Part shown: piece by piece, positions 1 to 8,864 of the stretch | Layout: each line of letters starts with the position of its first letter | Numbering within the stretch: position 1 is the stretch's first letter | Made by a program: the position numbers and the translations under genes | NCBI GenBank assembly: GCA_905236815.1 | Contig: CAJOPE010000026.1 | Span: 1 to 64,000, forward strand | DNA: 64,000 bases | Direction of reading: 5' to 3' | From: an uncultured Prevotella sp. | GTDB taxonomy: Bacteria > Bacteroidota > Bacteroidia > Bacteroidales > Bacteroidaceae | Notes under the pieces: generated by a model | Databases searched by the model: none | The model's input: the letters and a program-made list of their open reading frames with translations, nothing else | Told to the model about the DNA's origin: nothing

Positions 1-142
1 GGATTTCCACTTCATGTGGCATCTACAAGTACAGATGAAACCAAATAAAAGCATTTTAGAAAGTTCCTCCATAGTTAATCTTATGATATCCAATGGATTA
101 TCTCAAAATATGGAGGAACTTTTTTAAATTGAACGAAAAATA
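1..142 (+). repeat. Copy 1 of a two-copy hairpin-bearing repeat
   Basis: This stretch aligns without gaps to 55964-56105. Both copies carry a perfect 14-bp inverted pair (AAAGTTCCTCCATA at 60-73 and TATGGAGGAACTTT at 109-122) followed by a T-run, so each looks like a Rho-independent terminator on the + strand. Bases 1-48 can be read as the last 15 codons plus TAA of a gene entering from the left, but substitutions relative to copy 2 show no third-position bias, so coding is not supported. The element may extend left of the window. Confidence 0.7.
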
Positions 143-543
143 CAGCGTGATGTATGCAACTATAGCTCGTGATGCTGATAAGTTGTTAAATCTCATTGAG
201 ATACATGTATTTTATCTCATATATTATTTGGCTATTTTCAATATATAATTCCGCCAACGAGTTAGGTTTGATAATAGTAAATGTGTCCTATTTATTACTC
301 TTTTTATAGGTTTTCATTCTATAAATGGCTGTTTGGATAACGTTAAACAATTGTTTGATGTAATATAAACTCTTTTTTTTCTGTTCGATGGATACAACAA
401 AAGTGTCCTTTTAAGAGGCTAGTGGATATTAAATTTTATAAAAAGCTGTTATATCTTTTACTGTCTTATTAAAAATATATAATACTCTTTCTTTTTTTAA
501 TACTTTTTAGATTGTCGAATTCTCTTGTTTGCCCCTTTTTCCG
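143..543. other. AT-rich intergenic stretch, no gene seen
   Basis: About 400 bases between the hairpin repeat and the moxR promoter region. No open frame of useful length, no RNA gene and no convincing inverted repeat was seen; runs of T and A dominate. Confidence 0.6.
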
Positions 544-551
544 TACTTTTG
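544..551 (+). promoter_or_regulatory. -7 element of the moxR/bat operon promoter
   Basis: TACTTTTG matches the Bacteroidetes -7 consensus TAnnTTTG and lies 41 bases before the moxR ATG. The -33 box is less clear: the nearest TTTG (528-531) is only 12 bases upstream, so the match is partial. Confidence 0.5.
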
Positions 552-591
552 CGGGTAAAATTGAAATTAATAAATAATTAGATAGATAAAT

Positions 592-1587
592 ATGGCAGAA
601 TCTATTGATATCCGTGAGTTAAATATCCGGATAGAACAACAAAGTCAATTTGTAACTAACCTTACCTCTGGTATGAACCGTGTAATCGTTGGTCAGAAGC
701 ATTTGATTGATGCATTACTTATCGGATTGCTTAGCGATGGACACATCCTTCTTGAAGGTGTGCCTGGTTTGGCAAAAACACTTGCAATTAAAACACTATC
801 ACAACTGATTGCATCCGACTATAGTCGAATTCAGTTTACTCCAGACTTGCTACCAGCTGATGTTATCGGTACACAGATATATTCACAGAAAGACGAAGCT
901 TTCACTGTGAAAAAAGGTCCTATATTTGCTAACTTCGTTTTGGCAGATGAAATCAACCGTGCTCCAGCTAAAGTGCAGAGTGCTTTGCTCGAGGCTATGC
1001 AGGAGCACCAGGTAACAATTGGTGAGCAAACTTTCAAGCTCCCTAATCCTTTCCTAGTTATGGCTACTCAGAACCCTGTAGAGCAGGAGGGAACTTATGC
1101 TCTCCCAGAGGCTCAGGTTGACCGTTTCCTTTTGAAGGTGATTATCGACTATCCTACATTGGAGGAAGAGAAACTTATTATCAAGGAAAATATCGAGGGA
1201 ACAATGCCTACAGTAACCCCAGTAGTTACAGCACAGGAGATTGTAGAGGCACGTAAGGTGGTTAATCAGGTTTATATTGACGAGAAGATTGCGCAGTATA
1301 TTGCCGATATCGTTTTCGCTACACGCTATCCTGACCGTTATGGATTGGCAGAGCTCAAAGATATGATTACATTTGGTGGTAGTCCTCGTGCTAGTATCTC
1401 TCTTGCAAAGGCAGCACGTTCTTATGCTTTTATTAAGCACAGAGGATATGTGGTTCCTGAGGATGTGAGAGCTGTTGCTCATGATGTATTGCGTCATCGT
1501 ATCGGATTGAGTTACGAGGCTGAAGCAAGCAACATTTCAAGCGAGGATATTGTTTCAAAGATCATTAATAAGGTAGAGGTGCCATAA
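592..1587 (+). CDS. MoxR-family AAA+ ATPase
   Basis: 331 aa, the usual length for MoxR chaperone-like ATPases. A Walker A motif (GVPGLAKT, about residues 56-63) and Walker B (LADEINRAP, about residues 117-125) are visible, followed by the sensor region FLVMATQNP and the arginine-rich lid. MoxR proteins are thought to help assemble or activate partner proteins with von Willebrand A (VWA) domains. The next gene is a DUF58 protein and the VWA proteins BatA and BatB follow, which is the classic MoxR-Bat arrangement. It is the first gene of a tightly packed + strand operon. Function beyond ATPase is inferred from family and context. Confidence 0.93.
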   Translation: MAESIDIRELNIRIEQQSQFVTNLTSGMNRVIVGQKHLIDALLIGLLSDGHILLEGVPGLAKTLAIKTLSQLIASDYSRIQFTPDLLPADVIGTQIYSQKDEAFTVKKGPIFANFVLADEINRAPAKVQSALLEAMQEHQVTIGEQTFKLPNPFLVMATQNPVEQEGTYALPEAQVDRFLLKVIIDYPTLEEEKLIIKENIEGTMPTVTPVVTAQEIVEARKVVNQVYIDEKIAQYIADIVFATRYPDRYGLAELKDMITFGGSPRASISLAKAARSYAFIKHRGYVVPEDVRAVAHDVLRHRIGLSYEAEASNISSEDIVSKIINKVEVP

Positions 1588-1591
1588 ATTG

Positions 1592-2461
1592 ATGGACGAA
1601 AAAGAAATTTTAACTAAGGTTCGCAAGATTGACATAAAGGCTCGGGGATTGAGCCGTAACATATTTGCTGGTCAATGGCGCTCTGCCTTTAAAGGTAGGG
1701 GAATGGCCTTCGCCGAGGTGCGTGAGTACCAATATGGTGACGATGTAAGAGACATCGAGTGGAATGTTACAGCTCGCTATAATCGTCCTTTTGTGAAGGT
1801 CTTTGAAGAAGAGCGCGAGATGACAGTGATGCTACTGGTGGATGTCAGTGGATCATTGGATTTCGGTACCACGCGACAAATGAAGCGTGATACCGTAGCA
1901 GAGATTGCTGCTACTCTTGCATTCTCTGCCATCACCAATAATGACAAGGTGGGTGTGATCTTCTTTAGCGACCGAATTGAAAAATATATCCCAGCTAAGA
2001 AGGGTCGTCGACACATTCTATATATTATAAGGGAAATGCTCGACTTTAAGCCTGTAAGCAAGAAAACGGATATAAAGCAGGCAATTGAATACCTCACTAA
2101 GGTGATGCGACGACATTGCAATGCATTTGTTATCAGTGATTTCTATGCTCAACAAGATTTCCAGCATGCACTCACTATCGCGAATGAGAAGCATGATGTG
2201 GTGGCTTTGCAGGTATATGATCCTAGAGCTAAGATGTTGCCGGATATAGGCTTGATTAAGGTGGTTGATTCTGAGACTGGACATGAGACCTATATCGATA
2301 CAAGTATGAAGAAACTACGATTGGCGCATACAGCATATTGGATTCGCCGTGAGGAGGAGCTTCGAAATGTATTTGCCAAGTGTAATGTCGATTGGATAAG
2401 TGTAGCTACCAACGAGAATTTCGTTCAAGCTCTAAAGCTTCTCTTCGACAAGCGTGGGTAA
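1592..2461 (+). CDS. DUF58 domain protein of the Bat operon
   Basis: 289 aa from the ATG at 1592; a TTG three bases upstream is possible but less likely. It shows the DUF58 signature FAEVREYQYGDDVRDIEWNV near residue 50 and a VWA-like MIDAS sequence LLVDVSGSLDFG (DxSGS) near residue 90, so it probably folds as a degenerate VWA domain. There is no signal peptide or membrane segment, so it is probably cytosolic at the inner membrane face. It starts four bases after moxR stops and is presumably co-transcribed. DUF58 proteins accompany MoxR ATPases widely; the biochemical role is unknown. Confidence 0.9.
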   Translation: MDEKEILTKVRKIDIKARGLSRNIFAGQWRSAFKGRGMAFAEVREYQYGDDVRDIEWNVTARYNRPFVKVFEEEREMTVMLLVDVSGSLDFGTTRQMKRDTVAEIAATLAFSAITNNDKVGVIFFSDRIEKYIPAKKGRRHILYIIREMLDFKPVSKKTDIKQAIEYLTKVMRRHCNAFVISDFYAQQDFQHALTIANEKHDVVALQVYDPRAKMLPDIGLIKVVDSETGHETYIDTSMKKLRLAHTAYWIRREEELRNVFAKCNVDWISVATNENFVQALKLLFDKRG

Positions 2462-2485
2462 TTATAAATGTGTAAGTAATAAAAG

Positions 2486-3583
2486 ATGAGATTTCATTCA
2501 TCCATAAAAAAATATTCAAGACTTTGCATTCTTTTGGTAATGCTTTGTATGGGTGGCCGCATGACTGCTCAGGTGCAAGTTACCCAGAAGATTGATTCTG
2601 TTTCGATTCTTATCGGACAACAGACACGGCTTCTGCTCTCGGTGAGTTTACCAAAAGGATGGGTTGCAGAATTTCCTTCTTTTAAGGATTCTGTTATGAT
2701 TACTCCTGGTGTGGAAGTTATAGACCAGAATGATCTTGCAAAACAGGATATAGGTCATGGTATGCAGCGTCTTCAGCGCGTATATACCCTTACTTCTTTT
2801 GAGCAGGATCTCTATCGAATTCCTGCTCTCGACGTTAAAGTCAAGGATGAAAAATATCATGGTAATGAGTTGGCACTCAAAGTTATAACTGTTCCTGTAG
2901 ATACAATTCATCCCGATCAGTTCTATCCACAGAAACCGGTTCAGGATAATCCTTTCCAATCAAATGAATGGCTACCATTGTATTTTGTGAGCATTTTGAT
3001 GTTGCTTGTTATAGGAGTAGCTATATTCCTGATTGCTAGATTAAGAAGTAACAAGCCTATCCATATGACATTCAAGATGGTAAAGCGTATCCCTGCTCAT
3101 ACAAAGGCTTTGCGAGAGATTGAAGTTATCAAGCAGGAACATCCTGAAAACCAAGAAGGCCAAAAGATCTATTATACACGACTCACGGAAACAATACGTA
3201 AGTATATTGAGAGTCGTTTCGGATTCAGCGCTATGGAAATGACTAGTTCACAGATTATTGAGGAGCTAAGAGCCAAGGGCGATGAGAAGATGATAGATGA
3301 ATTGAAAGGACTCTTCCAAACCGCCGATTTGGTGAAGTTTGCCAAGTATGAAACCCTCATAAATGAGAATGATTATAATCTTGTGAATGCTGTAAAGTTC
3401 ATCGATGAAACTAAGACTGATGAAACAGAGATTGTGGAGCGTGTTGCCCCTAAGCTTTCAGAAGATGACAAGAAGCATAACAGTCAGCGATTGATTATGA
3501 AGGTATTGATTGCAGCTACTTCCTTAACAGCAGTTGGATTATTAGCTTGGATCATCTACCGTGTTTCGATGCTGACTTTCTAA
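2486..3583 (+). CDS. Bat-operon membrane protein, uncharacterised
   Basis: 365 aa. It has a signal peptide (hydrophobic residues about 12-27, cleavage after MTA), a beta-rich exported region of about 130 residues, a membrane segment near residues 165-185, a cytosolic part with a helix-rich segment (TETIRKYIESRFGFSAMEMTSSQIIEEL) and a second membrane segment near the C-terminus. The cytosolic segment recalls the corresponding part of BatD. It lies between DUF58 and batA. I do not recognise a named family with confidence (DUF4381-like is possible); a periplasmic/inner-membrane role in the Bat complex is inferred from position. Confidence 0.75.
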   Translation: MRFHSSIKKYSRLCILLVMLCMGGRMTAQVQVTQKIDSVSILIGQQTRLLLSVSLPKGWVAEFPSFKDSVMITPGVEVIDQNDLAKQDIGHGMQRLQRVYTLTSFEQDLYRIPALDVKVKDEKYHGNELALKVITVPVDTIHPDQFYPQKPVQDNPFQSNEWLPLYFVSILMLLVIGVAIFLIARLRSNKPIHMTFKMVKRIPAHTKALREIEVIKQEHPENQEGQKIYYTRLTETIRKYIESRFGFSAMEMTSSQIIEELRAKGDEKMIDELKGLFQTADLVKFAKYETLINENDYNLVNAVKFIDETKTDETEIVERVAPKLSEDDKKHNSQRLIMKVLIAATSLTAVGLLAWIIYRVSMLTF

Positions 3584-3594
3584 AGATTAAAAAA

Positions 3595-4596
3595 ATGGAA
3601 TTTGCAGATAAAGGATATTTTCTATTGCTATTATTGCTGATACCTTATATAGTATGGTATCTGCTTTATAGAAAGAAGAGTGAGCCAACTCTTCGCATGA
3701 GTGACACCCGTGCATATCAGTATGCTCCTAAGAGTATGCGTGTTCGTCTTATTCATCTTCCGATGATATTGCGATGCATTGCTTTCACACTTATTGTCAT
3801 AGTCATGGCTCGTCCTCAAACTAAGAATGACTACGATAATAAGACAGTAGAGGGTATTGACATTATGTTGGCAATGGACGTTTCAACCTCAATGCTTGCA
3901 GAAGACTTGAAACCTAATCGAATTGAGGCTGCAAAAGATGTAGCTACAGAATTTATTAGTGGAAGACCTAATGACAATATTGGCTTGACAATTTTTGCAG
4001 GTGATGCTTTCACTCAATGCCCAATGACTACAGATCATTCTAGTTTGATGAATCTTCTGGAGCATACAAGCACAGCAATGGCTGCAAGTGGCTATCTTGA
4101 GGGAGGTACTGCTATAGGTATGGGCCTTGCAAATGCCGTTTCACGTTTAAAAGACTCTAAGGCAAAGAGTAAGGTGATTATCCTTTTAACTGATGGAGCA
4201 AATAATGTTGGAGATATCTCTCCACTGACTGCTGCTGAAATTGCTAAGAGTTTTGGTATTCGTGTCTATACAATTGCAGTTGGTACGGATAAAAAGTTTG
4301 CACCATATCCAGTTCCTGTGGGTGGAGGTATTCAGTATATGAATCAACCTGTAGAATTGGATACAAGAACTTTGCAGGATATTGCCAGCAATACAGAAGG
4401 AAATTATTATAGAGCTACGAACACTAAGCAGTTGAGGATGATCTATCAAGACATCGATAAACTGGAGAAAACCAAGATGAACGTTCAGCATTTCTCAAAA
4501 AGATATGAGGCCTATCAGCCATTTGCAATTGCTGCGGTTCTCATTCTGTTCTTGGAAATTCTTCTGAGAATTACTTGGTTCAGACGTATTCCTTAA
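3595..4596 (+). CDS. batA: BatA, VWA-domain membrane protein
   Basis: 333 aa from the ATG at 3595; an upstream TTG would overlap the preceding gene and add residues that fit no membrane segment. The order is a hydrophobic N-terminus (LLLLLLIPYIVW), a second membrane helix near residues 60-75, a VWA domain with MIDAS sequence AMDVSTSML (DxSxS), a conserved LTDGANN segment, and a C-terminal membrane helix (FAIAAVLILFLEILL). This is the standard BatA/BatB topology with the VWA domain on one face of the membrane. Bat proteins were named for Bacteroides aerotolerance; the molecular role is still unclear. Confidence 0.9.
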   Translation: MEFADKGYFLLLLLLIPYIVWYLLYRKKSEPTLRMSDTRAYQYAPKSMRVRLIHLPMILRCIAFTLIVIVMARPQTKNDYDNKTVEGIDIMLAMDVSTSMLAEDLKPNRIEAAKDVATEFISGRPNDNIGLTIFAGDAFTQCPMTTDHSSLMNLLEHTSTAMAASGYLEGGTAIGMGLANAVSRLKDSKAKSKVIILLTDGANNVGDISPLTAAEIAKSFGIRVYTIAVGTDKKFAPYPVPVGGGIQYMNQPVELDTRTLQDIASNTEGNYYRATNTKQLRMIYQDIDKLEKTKMNVQHFSKRYEAYQPFAIAAVLILFLEILLRITWFRRIP

Positions 4597-4614
4597 TAAT
4601 TAATTGATGAAGAT

Positions 4615-6267
4615 ATGTTAAGATTTGAAGATCCAATATATTTATGGGCTTTGCTCATTGTCCCAATTCTCTTGCTTATTAGGTTTTTGGGATGGCGAAG
4701 CAGAAAGGCAAAGCTTAAGAAGTTTGGTGATCCTGAACTTTTAAAGGAATTGATGCCTGATGTCTCGAAGTATCGCCCAACCGTAAAGTTCTTTTTGGCA
4801 TTAACAGCTTTAGCCTTGCTCATTGTTGTTCTTGCTCGTCCACAGATGGGAAGCAAAATTTCAAATGAAAAGCGTGAAGGCATAGAAACGATTATTGCCG
4901 TGGATATTTCCAATTCCATGTATGCACAAGATGTGGCACCATCGAGAATCGATAAGGCCAAGATGCTGATAGAGGATTTGGTTGATAATTTTTCGAATGA
5001 CAAAGTTGGACTTGTTGTTTTTGCCGGTGAATCGTATATTCAATTGCCTATCACAAGTGATTATGTTTCAGCAAAGATGTTTCTTCATGATATTGACCCT
5101 TCGTTGATACAGACACAGGGAACCGATATTGCAGGAGCTATTAATCTGAGTATGAAGAGTTTTACTAAACAGCAGAATGTAGGTAAGGCGATTATTGTGA
5201 TAACTGATGGTGAAGACCATGAGGGTGGTGCTGAACAAGCTGCAGCTAATGCTCATAAACAGGGAGTTAACGTTTTCATTATGGGTATAGGTGATACCAA
5301 GGGCTCACCAATACCAATGGATGGTGAATATCTGAAAGATAATTCAGGTAATGTGGTAATGTCCCGCTTGAATGAGGATATGTGTAGAAAGATAGCTTCG
5401 GCTGGTAGCGGTAAGTATATTCACGTGGATAATACCAGTGAGGCTGAAGAAATCCTGAATGCTGATTTGGCTAAACTGCAGAAGGGAGATGCTTCCTCCG
5501 TTGTGTATAGTGAATATGCAGAAAAGTTTCAGACATTTGGTATCCTGGTGGTATTGCTACTCATAATTGAAGTATGCATCATGGAGGCCAAGAACAGCAG
5601 AATGAAGGATTTGCACATATTTAAGCGTGCTAGTTTGTTAATAGCACTATTTATGATGGTTGGTTTGGCGAATGCGCAATCTGATAGAGATTATATTCGT
5701 CAGGGAAATCGAAATTATAATGCCGAAAATTTTGCTCAGGCTGAAACCTCGTATAGAAAGGCTCTCTCTAAGAATCCAGGAAATACTCAGGCTATGTATA
5801 ATCTTGGAATGTCTCTTCTTGGTCAGCAAAAGGTACAAGAAGCTGCAAAATATCTGGAGCAAGCAGGTAAAGAGGAACCAAATAAATTGCGAAAGGCTAA
5901 GAGTTATCATAATCTGGGATGGATGTGCCAGAAGATGAGAGACTATAATAATGCTATCAATTATTATAAGATGGCTCTTCGCAACAATCCTTCGGATGAG
6001 CAAACTCGTTACAACTTAGCCCTCTGTCAGCATCAGAAGAAGAATCAGCGTGATGATAAGAAGGATAAGAAAGACGACAAGAAAAAGAAGAAAAAGAAAG
6101 AAGAAAAGGAACAGGAGCAGAATCAAAATCCTGACAAGAATAAAATGAGCAAGGATAATGCCGAGCAACTTCTTAATGCTGCTGTTCAGAACGAGAAAAA
6201 TGCTAAGCAGAAAATTCGCAAACATATGGCTGCTCCTAGAAGCAGAAACTTGTCGAAAAATTGGTAA
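4615..6267 (+). CDS. BatB-BatC fusion (VWA + TPR)
   Basis: 550 aa, longer than a normal BatB of about 330-340 aa. Residues 1-329 are BatB: two N-terminal membrane helices, a VWA domain with MIDAS at D97-I-S99-N-S101, LTDG-like ITDGEDHEGG, and a C-terminal helix FGILVVLLLIIEVCI. Residue 330 is a Met that begins a typical BatC: signal-peptide-like MKDLHIFKRASLLIALFMM...ANAQ, TPR repeats (about 350-470), a Lys/Glu-rich linker, and a C-terminus ending in SKNW as BatC proteins do. The frame is open across the junction, with no stop. The internal ATG at 5602 could also give separate BatC. The next gene starts nine bases downstream. Confidence 0.85.
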   Translation: MLRFEDPIYLWALLIVPILLLIRFLGWRSRKAKLKKFGDPELLKELMPDVSKYRPTVKFFLALTALALLIVVLARPQMGSKISNEKREGIETIIAVDISNSMYAQDVAPSRIDKAKMLIEDLVDNFSNDKVGLVVFAGESYIQLPITSDYVSAKMFLHDIDPSLIQTQGTDIAGAINLSMKSFTKQQNVGKAIIVITDGEDHEGGAEQAAANAHKQGVNVFIMGIGDTKGSPIPMDGEYLKDNSGNVVMSRLNEDMCRKIASAGSGKYIHVDNTSEAEEILNADLAKLQKGDASSVVYSEYAEKFQTFGILVVLLLIIEVCIMEAKNSRMKDLHIFKRASLLIALFMMVGLANAQSDRDYIRQGNRNYNAENFAQAETSYRKALSKNPGNTQAMYNLGMSLLGQQKVQEAAKYLEQAGKEEPNKLRKAKSYHNLGWMCQKMRDYNNAINYYKMALRNNPSDEQTRYNLALCQHQKKNQRDDKKDKKDDKKKKKKKEEKEQEQNQNPDKNKMSKDNAEQLLNAAVQNEKNAKQKIRKHMAAPRSRNLSKNW

Positions 6268-6275
6268 TAATTAAT

Positions 6276-8864
6276 ATGACGCAATATATCAAAAAACTCA
6301 TAACGATGATGTTTGGGCTCATGATAGTTTCTACTATCTCTTTTGCTCAGCATATCTCGGTTTCTGCACCTTCACAGGTTTTGGCAGGCGAGAATTTTCG
6401 CCTGGTTTATACTGTGAATACGCAGAATGTTGAGGATTTCCGTGCGGGTAATGTTCCTTCTGGATTGGAAGTAATTGCGGGGCCATATACATCTCAGCAA
6501 TCAAGCTATCAGATGGTAAATGGACACACAAGTAGTTCTTCCTCCATTACCTTCACTTATACTCTCTATGCTGTAAAAAATGGTACATACACAATTTCTG
6601 CTGCTCATGCAAATGTGAATGGCAAGCGCGTGAACTCTGCTTCTGTAAAAGTTAGAGTCATGGGAAGTGCTCCAAAGAATCAAAATGGTCCTAGAATGAA
6701 CCAGCAAGGCTATGGAGATGAAGATACGCAGAGGTCGGGAGCTGTGATTTCTGGAAATGATCTTTTTGTAAAGGTTACAGCGAATAAAAAATGTGTTTAC
6801 GAACAGGAGCCAATTCTACTCACTTATAAGCTGTATAGACAAGTGGTAGATATTACTTCTATCTCGGGTAATATGCCTGATTTAAAAGGCTTTCATACAC
6901 AGCAAATCAAGTTACCTCAGCAGAAACCTCAGATAGAGAAATTAAATGGTAAAAATTATATTTGCCAAACTATTAGTCAGTATTTGATATTCCCTCAAAT
7001 GACTGGAAAACAAAAAATTCCTAGTTTTTCCTTTGAGGGAACTATACTTCAGAAACATAATGTAGATCCTTTGGAGGCTTTCTTTAATGGTGGTTCCAGT
7101 TATTCTGAAATTCATAAGAACATAGTAGCTCCAGGAATAGATATTCAAGTTTTGCCTCTTCCAACTAAGCCTTCGAATTTCTCGGGTGGAGTAGGTCGAT
7201 TCAATATATCTTCTTCTATTGACAAGAAATCGGTTAAGGCAGGTGATCCAATCAGCATTCGATTGGTAATCGGAGGTAATGGCAATATGAAGTTATTGAA
7301 ACAACCTCAAATCAAGGTACCTAAGGGTTGGAGTAAGTATGACCCTAAGATCACTGACAAGACTCGTCTTACAACCAATGGTGTTGAGGGTAATGTGCTT
7401 TATGATTTTGTTGTTGTACCTGACAAGGAAGGCAGTTATACATTGCCTCCTCTGGAATTTGTGTATTTCGACACAAATGCTAAAAGTTATAAAACTCTGA
7501 AAACGCAATCCTTCAAGGTGAATGTAACTAAGGGTGATGGTAAGGGTGTTTCCAGTGAGGACTTTAGCGATCCGCGTGACCAGGATATTCATCCAATAAT
7601 GAAAGGAAAAGCTAGCTTGAGAAAGGCAAGTGATTTCTTCTTTGGAAGTACTGGTTATGTGTTGTTGCTAATGTTGTTGCTAGTAACTTTTATTGCTTTG
7701 CTTATCATTTTCCGCAAGCGTGCTATTGCAAATGCAGATATTGTTGGAAAAAAGGCAAATCGTGCTCACAAGGTGGCTGCAAAGAAACTCCGCACTGCAC
7801 ATGAACTGATGCTGGCCGGAAAACACGGTGAGTTCTATGATGAGGTTCTTAGAGCCTTATGGGGCTATGTGGGAGATAAATTAAATATGCCTGTTGAGAG
7901 TTTGAATCGTGAAAATATTCAGGACAATCTTAAGGCTCATCAGGTAGATGATGCTACTATTCTGAAATTTGTTTCAGCTCTTGATGAATGTGAGTATGAA
8001 CGCTATGCACCTGGTGATATCGCTGGAAACATGAATAAGACTTTTGAAAGTGCGATGACAGGAATTATGGAGATAGAAGATGCAATAACTCAGTCAAAGA
8101 AGGCTAAGAAGAATGCTGCAAAGGTGATGCTTATGTTGCTTTTCCTTATGGTAGGTGCAAGCGCATCGGCAGTAACTGTTTCCAAGCAAAAGGCAGACAG
8201 AGAATACCTTCAAGGTGAATATCAGCAAGCCATCAACGATTATGAATTAGTGCTTAGAAATGGTGAGTCGGCTGAGGTTTATTATAATTTGGGAAATGCC
8301 TATTATAAGAACGATGATCTTACTAAGGCGATTCTCAACTATGAGCGTGCTCATCTCTTGGATCCAGGAAATGAGGATATTAATTTTAACTTGGAATTTG
8401 CACGGGCAAAAACCATAGATAAGATAGTTCCTGTAGAAGATTTCTTCTTGGTGGAATGGTATAATGCCATGGTTAATTTTACAAGTGTTGATGGATGGGC
8501 GGTTATCGCGGTCTTGTCGTTGGTTCTTGCTATTGCCTTTACGTTGGCATATCTCTTTGGCAGTAGGTTAATTTTAAGAAAGGTTGGATTTTATGGTGGC
8601 ATTGCTACTATTCTTCTCTTTTTTGTTGCTAATATATTCGCCTCTCAACAGAAAGAGGATTTAGAACATCGAACAGGTGCAATAGTAATATCCTCATCAG
8701 CTACCATTATGAAGACTCCTTCCATGAATGGAACTCAAGATTTTGTTCTTCATGAGGGTACCCGTGTGGATATTATGGATAAGACTATACACAACTGGCG
8801 TGAAATTAAAGTGGGAGATGGTAGAACAGGATGGATTCTCACAAAACAACTAGAAGAAATATAA
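6276..8864 (+). CDS. BatD-BatE fusion
   Basis: 862 aa from the ATG at 6276; a TTG at 6261 overlaps the previous stop and is unlikely. Residues 1-617 match BatD (DUF11-like/oxygen-tolerance family): signal peptide ending SFAQ, beta-sandwich repeats, a membrane helix near 470-490 (YVLLLMLLLVTFIALLIIF) and a cytosolic helical region. A Met at 618 starts a signal-peptide-like segment (MLMLLFLMVGASASA) followed by TPRs (YYNLGNAYYKNDDLTKAILNYERA), two membrane helices and a C-terminal SH3-like domain, the BatE layout. No stop separates the halves. The internal ATG at 8127 might permit separate BatE synthesis. The PAP2 gene begins immediately after the stop. Confidence 0.83.
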   Translation: MTQYIKKLITMMFGLMIVSTISFAQHISVSAPSQVLAGENFRLVYTVNTQNVEDFRAGNVPSGLEVIAGPYTSQQSSYQMVNGHTSSSSSITFTYTLYAVKNGTYTISAAHANVNGKRVNSASVKVRVMGSAPKNQNGPRMNQQGYGDEDTQRSGAVISGNDLFVKVTANKKCVYEQEPILLTYKLYRQVVDITSISGNMPDLKGFHTQQIKLPQQKPQIEKLNGKNYICQTISQYLIFPQMTGKQKIPSFSFEGTILQKHNVDPLEAFFNGGSSYSEIHKNIVAPGIDIQVLPLPTKPSNFSGGVGRFNISSSIDKKSVKAGDPISIRLVIGGNGNMKLLKQPQIKVPKGWSKYDPKITDKTRLTTNGVEGNVLYDFVVVPDKEGSYTLPPLEFVYFDTNAKSYKTLKTQSFKVNVTKGDGKGVSSEDFSDPRDQDIHPIMKGKASLRKASDFFFGSTGYVLLLMLLLVTFIALLIIFRKRAIANADIVGKKANRAHKVAAKKLRTAHELMLAGKHGEFYDEVLRALWGYVGDKLNMPVESLNRENIQDNLKAHQVDDATILKFVSALDECEYERYAPGDIAGNMNKTFESAMTGIMEIEDAITQSKKAKKNAAKVMLMLLFLMVGASASAVTVSKQKADREYLQGEYQQAINDYELVLRNGESAEVYYNLGNAYYKNDDLTKAILNYERAHLLDPGNEDINFNLEFARAKTIDKIVPVEDFFLVEWYNAMVNFTSVDGWAVIAVLSLVLAIAFTLAYLFGSRLILRKVGFYGGIATILLFFVANIFASQQKEDLEHRTGAIVISSSATIMKTPSMNGTQDFVLHEGTRVDIMDKTIHNWREIKVGDGRTGWILTKQLEEI

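Noticed and set aside
1-48. C-terminal tail of a gene entering from the left
   Set aside because: Both repeat copies can be read to the same TAA, but the differences between them show no codon-position bias, so coding is not supported.
6050-6130. Low-complexity Lys/Glu tract as a frameshift or assembly error
   Set aside because: A charged linker before the SKNW end is normal in BatC proteins; the frame continues into the expected C-terminus.
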